From: Leucocoprinus leucothites
Taxonomy: Eukaryota; Basidiomycota; Agaricomycetes; Agaricales; Agaricaceae
Assembly (NCBI GenBank): GCA_013368445.1
Contig: JAACJO010000005.1
Location: 372,001-436,000 of the forward strand
Length of the DNA stretch: 64,000 bases
Direction of reading: 5' to 3'
In this document: positions 57,905 to 64,000 of the stretch, one piece after another
Layout of the letters: each line of letters begins with the position of its first letter
How positions within the stretch are numbered: the stretch's first letter is position 1
Made by a program: the position numbers and the translations under genes
Notes under the pieces: model-generated
The model's input: only the letters and a program-made list of their open reading frames with translations
Database searches by the model: none
Told to the model about the DNA's origin: nothing

Positions 57905-59566
57905 AAAGCATTCCCGTGCTTGAGCGGAACAGGGGCAGTCATGTGGGACTTTGTAGCTGTTTTATTTTATCCCCCTTTCCCTCTTTTCCCACCATTCTCG
58001 GGCCAGCTTCGTTCATTCTTGTACTTGTTTACTTCCTGATGAATATCTCATTACTCACTCGATGGCGATAGGAACTCCAACGTATCCTTTCGCGACATCT
58101 TAGTTTTCTGTACAGCGGCACAGGCTCGGCATCGGATTTACAGATGCATTGCAATTATTTGCTTGCGATCAAGTTGTTTGAGAGCCAGTTGCTTGCATGG
58201 CGCGAAAAACGGTACAGAGCAAGCACTTGGGACGGCACGATCACTGTCTCGTCCAGTTCGCCCTTGACGCACTTTCAACACATCCTCTTGATAGGCAAAA
58301 GGTCTCAGGACTACAAACAGCTCGTAGTGACATTCTACTTCAGCTATGTCGCCCTCATTCTCAACTCTCTCAGATTTCAAAATGCACTTGAACGTGCACC
58401 GGTGGATATTGGACATTTCTTCGGGAGGGCGCATTCGAGTGCGATGGCCTGTGCTGTGCTTGTTAGAGATCATCTAGGCCTGAGCGGATACATGCGGTAT
58501 TCCCCAAATTCACATTTGTGCAGACGTTGTAAGCTGTTTGGAGTTTGCTCAAGGTGCGTTCTCTCTGATAACCTTAGAGGGAACATGGGGGGTCTGATTC
58601 TAGGCTGTAGCTCGTTCGACCCAAGTTCCGAACATCCCTAGAGGACGAACAAATGACACGCTCTCTCACCAAAGATGTAGCTGCCGTCCTAGAAAACATT
58701 GAAGCAAGCCCGACATACATACCAGCCCTCTACACTACGTTCTTATGCGTGCTTATTTCGGCACAATTGGAACCTCAACAAGGTAGTCAGGCGGGCGAAC
58801 CAAAGCAGGATGAAGGTGATCCAACGTATGTGCTGCCTTCGACTCTTGGCATCTATGAATCCCCTTCGACTAACACGGCCTCTCCACCTGTCCTTAAACC
58901 TGCACAGGCTTTGAATTCCAATCATACGTCACCGAATCCAAATCCTACCGGATCAAAGGGAATCCCTTCGCCTTCTGCTGCTACGGCTCCGAGTGCTAGA
59001 CTACAGCAAATGCAAATATGAACGCGATCTCGAACTCGCATCTTCAGCAACCACCACCACAGGCATCAGCGGGAAATGCAGCATCGACGACGATGACGTA
59101 TTACAACGAACCGCAGAATTACTATATGAATGGGTTCAACTTTAGAGTGAGATGGGACCTGTGGTTGGTATGTCGACGTTCCAGCCTACGTCTCCTAATC
59201 GTACGGATGGCGGGGCGATGGTGGGTGGGCTGACGATGGAGAATATTTTGAGTGGGTTCTGGGATAGTATGTTGGTTCCTGGTACGTTTTTCTCTCTCTC
59301 CTACCCGTGGTTGTGTCTGTTGCGAGATTGACTCGGCTGATGTGTCTTTTGTTTTGCAGGGTCAATAGTAGGACAGTCTAGGTGGTGGATTCGTGTTCGG
59401 CGATGGTGGAAGTGGGTTGATTACACCCAGGTTTGGGCTTTCGCCGATGCAGTCGGGTACGAATGCACCTTCGAGAGGACATGCTCAGCATCCGTTGACT
59501 CAGTACGATAAAAGGGTGTTTAATCATCATGGACAGTTGAAGGATGGGATTTAGATTGACTCCTAG
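57905..59566 (+). pseudogene. TF copy G, 3' fragment
   Basis: Covers the last four TF exons from the intron motif GCTTGAGCGGAAC. Lesions include frameshifts near 58255 and 58520, a lost base near 59140 (FNFRVRWDLW instead of FNFESEMG), a lost codon region near 59370, and TAG at 59552 before the ancestral stop. No part upstream of the Fungal_trans end is present, so it is not functional. Confidence 0.85.
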
Positions 59567-60235
59567 CTTTACTCAGATTGTTGACTATTTCTCTCCTTCC
59601 TCCTTTTGTCCTGGTTCGTGTTAGACTTTTTATTGTGACGATTGTTTTCCTTTAATCCTGTGTTTCCGACTTGGTTCGAGCTCGGGGTTTACTGGTTGAG
59701 TTTTTATTGCTGTTTTTATTGTGCTCTTAGGGTCTTAGTACGTGCTCTTGTTGACTCGCGAACCAATCCTTTTGTGAAGCAAAGCTACGATGGTGAACAG
59801 GTGTAAGGCAGGGTATGTTAGGTCAATCTCGAGAGTAAGTACATCCTCAGTTGTGGTAGGGCATATACTGAAAGGAAAGACGCCTCGCGAATGCAGCCTG
59901 GTGCTCCACTTAAACTACCCTAGATATTTAAGGCTACTGTAGACCAGTGCTACATAGGTAGAAGTTTGTACCTGCATAGGCCATTCTGAGTCTGCCAAAA
60001 CACTGTCTCCAAGTGTGATCCGACCAAAAGCGATTAAATCCACTTCTCAAATTCCGCTAGTGACTACTTAGCAGCGACATATCTCCTCCCAGCCCTGATC
60101 ATGATATGTGTCCTGCTGTTCAAGAGTCGGTGGAGACGCTACACTCTCTAAATCATCGTTCTCTATTGCCTCTGTGCTTCCTCCAGTCAGAAATCCAACA
60201 TCACTTAATGTTACTCTCCTTGATGACTGGCCACA
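59567..60235. other. Convergent spacer, TF-G / NTPase-6
   Basis: Similar to the spacers of units C, E and F. No gene seen. Confidence 0.6.
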
Positions 60236-62869
60236 CTAGTCTTCCCACTCGCTATACAGCGACTTTTGTTCACTGGTCGGCAGTAGTACCGTGTTTAACC
60301 AAATGACGTGCCAAGCCCAAGGAAGGTGAGTACTTCGTATGCGTTTACCAATGCAAGCAAGGCCTGATTTTGTGTTATTTCCCACAATGACAAACCTGAC
60401 AGTTTGTTCCTCCATATCATCCTGATCAGAAGAACATCTTAGGCAGGCGGGTGGCACAAATAATGTCCACATACAAAGGGATCGGCCGCTGTGAGGTCCA
60501 GGGGTTCAATAGACCTTCCACACGTCAGAGCCGAGAGGTGGCGAAGAAGTTTTGGGTCGACCGTCTCTTCTTCGATTCTTGTTCGAGCGAAGTGGGGATT
60601 AGCCCTGTTGTCTCGCGCCTGGTTTGGGGTTGTGATGAGATGTTACAGGTATTTGACAATACGGCAAAGGTCACATACCAAGTTGACTGCGAACATTGGA
60701 AGAATGTTGTTATCGGAGGACTCAGTTTGACCAACCATCAGACTGAAATCGAAATCATGAAGTACATTGAACAAGTCCGAGTGAAAAGCATTTCCCTTTG
60801 GCACAGTACCGTATTCGTGGTGTTCAACCAGTAGTGCGCTGTGGCCGCTGAGTGCCCCTCGAGCGAGCATGCCACGAAACCAAACATTGAGCACGGATTC
60901 AGCGGCTTGGTGTTCATTAGCCGTTACAACTAGCCCCACGTTAGAACCATAGTATCGAATGATACAGAAAGATGACTCACGAGTCGGATTCTCGAATTGG
61001 AGAATGAGACTATACCAGTGAAGGCCACGCGCTAGATGCCATTGACGAGCCTGATCCTGGGAGACAAAATATTTGCCCGACCGCCATAAGCTGGTCAGGT
61101 AATCAGGGAAGGACTTGTGATAAAAGGTGAGGCGCCGGTTTGGGGCGTCCTCCGGAAGGGGGATGTCCACAACCGAGTGTAACCTCTGCATTATACTGTA
61201 GAAACGAGGCTGGTTGATTCCGAGAAAAAGCCCAAACTCTTCTGTTGTAAACTTCCTACGTGCAGAAAATCCTGGAGCCCCAATTGAGTCTACACCATGA
61301 GAAAGGAGAGCTAGAACCTGTGTCACAATCGGAAATGCACTCTCCGACACCTTGGAGAGGATACGAGAGTAGAATACATCCAGTGCCTCCAATGGGTTGC
61401 CTGCGCTAACCTCGCCCAGTCCACGAAGCATACTTAATAGAGAGATGAGCTGTGCCTCGGGATCTCCGACAGAAGGGTCACCAACGTATCGCTCCGCAAC
61501 CGAAGCAACTACAAAGTGACCAGATACCTGCTCCAAGATTATCGCGAGATTAGATTCGGTCGGCCAGGGGTTATCAACGCTAACGCTGATGGTATCTCGA
61601 TACTTGTGATGGATCTCCTTGAAGCGAGGACGCATAAATCGCTCAACATCGGCGCGCGATTGGTTGTCGATGACGAGCTCTTCACGTCTACAGACGTGCG
61701 CATATTCAAGTCGAAAAAACGTGGATTTGAGATGGCGCTCGGGTCGGCTACAAATGAGCCAGAAGAGTGGCAGGTATGCTTTTTGTGCAGCTTCCTTGAT
61801 CAGCTCCACCAGCTGACACTGCACCTCGTCATCACTGCATTCATCAAGGCCATCGACGACAATGACATGATAACTTCCACCGAATGGCTGAACTTCGTGT
61901 GATGCGAGCTGAAGAAATGGCTCTTCAACGAGCCCTCGAAATTGTGCTTCAAACGTGGCATCAAGGATGGAAGGGTCACTGGCGAGCTTTTGGGTAATGG
62001 CATGTTTATAACGATCGCTATGGATTGCCAATTGATAGGCAATCGTTGGAATAATACGAAGTACTTCCGAACGCTCCTCCCCCTGAGTGCTTGAGAAGAA
62101 GTAAGAAGCGGCAAGGAGTCCTCGGTCTTTAGCAGCCTCGGCAAAGGTCTGAGCCACTGCACTCTTTCCTACGCCTGCAGGGCCGAATAGCCAGATCATT
62201 CTCCACTCGTGGGGTACGTCAAGAAGCCATTTGAGAAGTCTTTCTTGAATGGATATTCGTGTGCCTGGATAACAGCGAGGGAGGGGGTAACGGGCTGCGG
62301 AATTAAGGCCAGCCTCTGGTGTTCCTGCGCTCCTGAGGCGCTCGAGGACTGAAATTCGAGTTTAGCCATCGTCAAGTCTTCCAAGATTATTCATAGCACG
62401 TACCGGGCTGTCCACTCATGATGTAAGTGTAACTCCGAGAGTCGCTGAAAGACGGATACATCATCGTGAAATCATGAGCACCAGTAAAGGAGCCAGTCTG
62501 TTCACTTGTAGAGGGTTGCGCGGGTGCCATGGGTGATACCCGGACATCGCTGGCTCTCTGAGGCTGAACGGACGAGATCACTTCGCCAATCAGTGACTTC
62601 GGCTCCTTGTTTATTTCTGGGTGGATGGGAGGGGTGTTAGGGGAAGTAGGATATGTGACGAACTGCGACCCACCAGGCGATTGAAATGTGGTGCGGCCAC
62701 TACGTGGTGGATTGACAACTGAATGATGCACAATCATACTAAGCACAAGCTTCCACTACGGTGTAGGGGACACTTCACTTGGATCCTGTGTACCGTCCTT
62801 TTTTGATTTGGGTTTTTGAGCCAGACGAGACACCTTGTCCTTCAGAAAGCCTTTGAGATCTCGGTGCAT
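60236..62869 (-). CDS. nwd2-like NACHT STAND NTPase, copy 6 (end of array)
   Basis: Six exons, minus strand: 62869-62779, 62616-62404, 62348-60981, 60929-60679, 60618-60475, 60421-60236, giving 750 residues with consistent phases. The P-loop is GPAGVGKS, followed by IVVDGLDEC, LICSRPERH and FYHKSFPDYL. Exon 1 differs from the rest (MHRDLKGFLKDKVSRL) and is two codons longer. The first intron is also longer, and an open frame runs upstream from exon 2 to 62746, so a different start is possible. The last exon is the shortest, ending KSLYSEWED. The loop after HGVDSIG is APGFSARRKFT, nearest to copy 3. Being next to the single-copy flank, it may represent the founding locus position. Confidence 0.88.
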
Positions 62870-63489
62870 GATGAATGGGGTTCAATGTCAAAAGCTGTAA
62901 AGTAAGCAGTGTGTGAACGCAAGGCAGCAGTCTCACGTGGAAGGTATCAACTACACGGCTATGGAGTGGAAGTTCGGCGTCTGTGAGCGTCTGTGCTGAA
63001 CATGAGGCGCTTAAGGCTTAAAGCATAGGCCATCAGCTTTTGGGTCAGGGAGCCTCACAGCCGGTCGTCTATGACTCTGTTATTACTTTGTCCTACTAAT
63101 TATATCTACAATCTTGAAGTCAGCAGCACTTTGGGTATGATGTGATAGGTGTCAGGGAATGGACGCAGAGGAACAACATACACGGCCAACATATGGGTCC
63201 TTGACTGATCACAGGGAAGAGAGGCCTGAATCACAGACAGAAAGGCCATAAGTGGCGGGTCTTTGAGACAAGTTCTTTCAAACAGTCTAAACTTCAAACA
63301 GACTAGCACTGGGGGAGAAATACAAGTGCTTTACCAAGTGATTAGGTATGTCCAAACCTCAAGTACTCAGTAAGTAATAAGCTTCAACAGTCCAAAGAAG
63401 CTCCACAAATGCTTAAGGATAATCGGGTCTTTGGACCTTGTGCCCGTGAAGTCATGGATATACGTTCATCGACTCGGGAGACCTCCCCT
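62870..63489. other. Array right edge, between NTPase-6 and the cyclophilin gene
   Basis: 63205-63420 matches the segment just before TF-G (57715-57925). Homology stops at TGCTTAAGG (63410-63418), where unit G enters the TF intron. From about 63421 the sequence is unique. No gene seen. Confidence 0.6.
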
Positions 63490-63987
63490 TTAAATTAATC
63501 TTGCTTTATGTATCTTGACGTCCTCCCGAGGTCTAGGGAAGAAATGAGCATTATAACCTCACAAAAAGCGTAGTAGGATCACGAACTTATCTTGTGCGTC
63601 CGTCGCGACGGCGCCAAGGCGTTGAACTACCCGCATTCCTGAGCCCACCCTGCCAAAGATCGTGTGCTTGTTATCAAGAAAAGGAGTAGGGGCCAGAGTA
63701 ATGAAAAACTGAGATCCTTTTGAGTCAAGATCAGTTAAAGGATTAGCTCTTTGGTCTCGGAGGAATAAGCACCATTCGTGTTAGGCCCAGAATTCGCCAT
63801 GGCAAGGATGCCAGCACCGGTGAATCTGAGCTCAGGATGAATCTCATCTTCACTAAAACATTCACAGGTAAGATACGAATGCTGAACATATTGATAATAG
63901 ACATACAATTTCTGACCATATATACTTGTCCCTCCTCGACCAGTACCAGTCGGATCGCCACCTTGAATCATGAAGTCCTGAAGCCTG
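63490..63987 (-). CDS. PPIL1-type cyclophilin (peptidyl-prolyl cis-trans isomerase), C-terminal part, 5' end outside window
   Basis: Four exons on the minus strand: 63987-63907, 63852-63773, 63716-63587, 63532-63490, with consistent phases; the gene continues past the right edge. The frame reads [60 protein letters not shown] and [15 protein letters not shown], the hallmark cyclophilin core with the Gln, Met/Ala and Phe active-site surroundings. It ends [14 protein letters not shown]. Order and length match the small spliceosome-associated PPIL1 cyclophilins of eukaryotes. The last intron has the unusual donor GTTCGT, chosen because it alone restores the expected C-terminus. It catalyses proline isomerisation and in relatives joins the activated spliceosome. 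It is single-copy and marks the border of the array. Confidence 0.92.
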
Positions 63988-64000
63988 CTAAGAGTTTATA

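Overview
The window reads as nuclear DNA of a mushroom-forming basidiomycete (Agaricomycetes). Genes are broken by many 50-60 nt introns, the NTPases belong to the nwd2-like NACHT family expanded in these fungi, the retrotransposon is a chromodomain-bearing Ty3/gypsy element, and a scrap of a GH7 cellobiohydrolase gene suggests a plant-litter or wood degrader.

The backbone is a tandem array. Each unit is a Zn2Cys6-type transcription factor gene (or only its 3' half) on the + strand, facing a six-exon NACHT-NTPase gene on the - strand. Six NTPase copies start at 5702, 37079, 45479, 51297, 57195 and 62869. Seven TF copies (here A to G) lie at 105-2353, 13060-14670, 14986-33936 (split in three), 37711-42137, 46240-47905, 52325-53983 and 57905-59566. 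Five NTPases keep open frames and all splice sites. Copy 2 has lost one splice donor. Among the TFs only copy A, cut by the left edge, looks intact; B to G are pseudogenes or 3' fragments. The three right-hand units repeat every 5.7-5.9 kb. A PPIL1-type cyclophilin gene (63490 to the right edge, - strand) is the single-copy flank.

Transposons have invaded the left half. A 6.6 kb insertion of unknown type (about 6273-12853) holds a dead Tc1 element and a solo LTR. A pogo-like element (15371-19652), itself hit by a solo LTR of the same family, splits TF-C. A 10.4 kb Ty3/gypsy chromovirus (21758-32154) sits inside a small older insertion in a TF-C intron and carries an intact Tc1 element inside its gag. 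TF-B, TF-C and the older elements show heavy CpG to TpG/CpA decay, and many of the in-frame stops in the elements are TGA where CGA is expected, which points to cytosine methylation and silencing. The gypsy element has a third ORF with zinc-knuckle-like cysteines after its chromodomain.

Functionally, the array is best read as a lineage-specific expansion of NLR-like STAND NTPases (proteins implicated in fungal self/non-self recognition), with the TF fragments carried along passively. A possible founding junction of the duplication is visible: homology between the TF-G junction and the array's right edge stops at a shared GCTTRAG motif.
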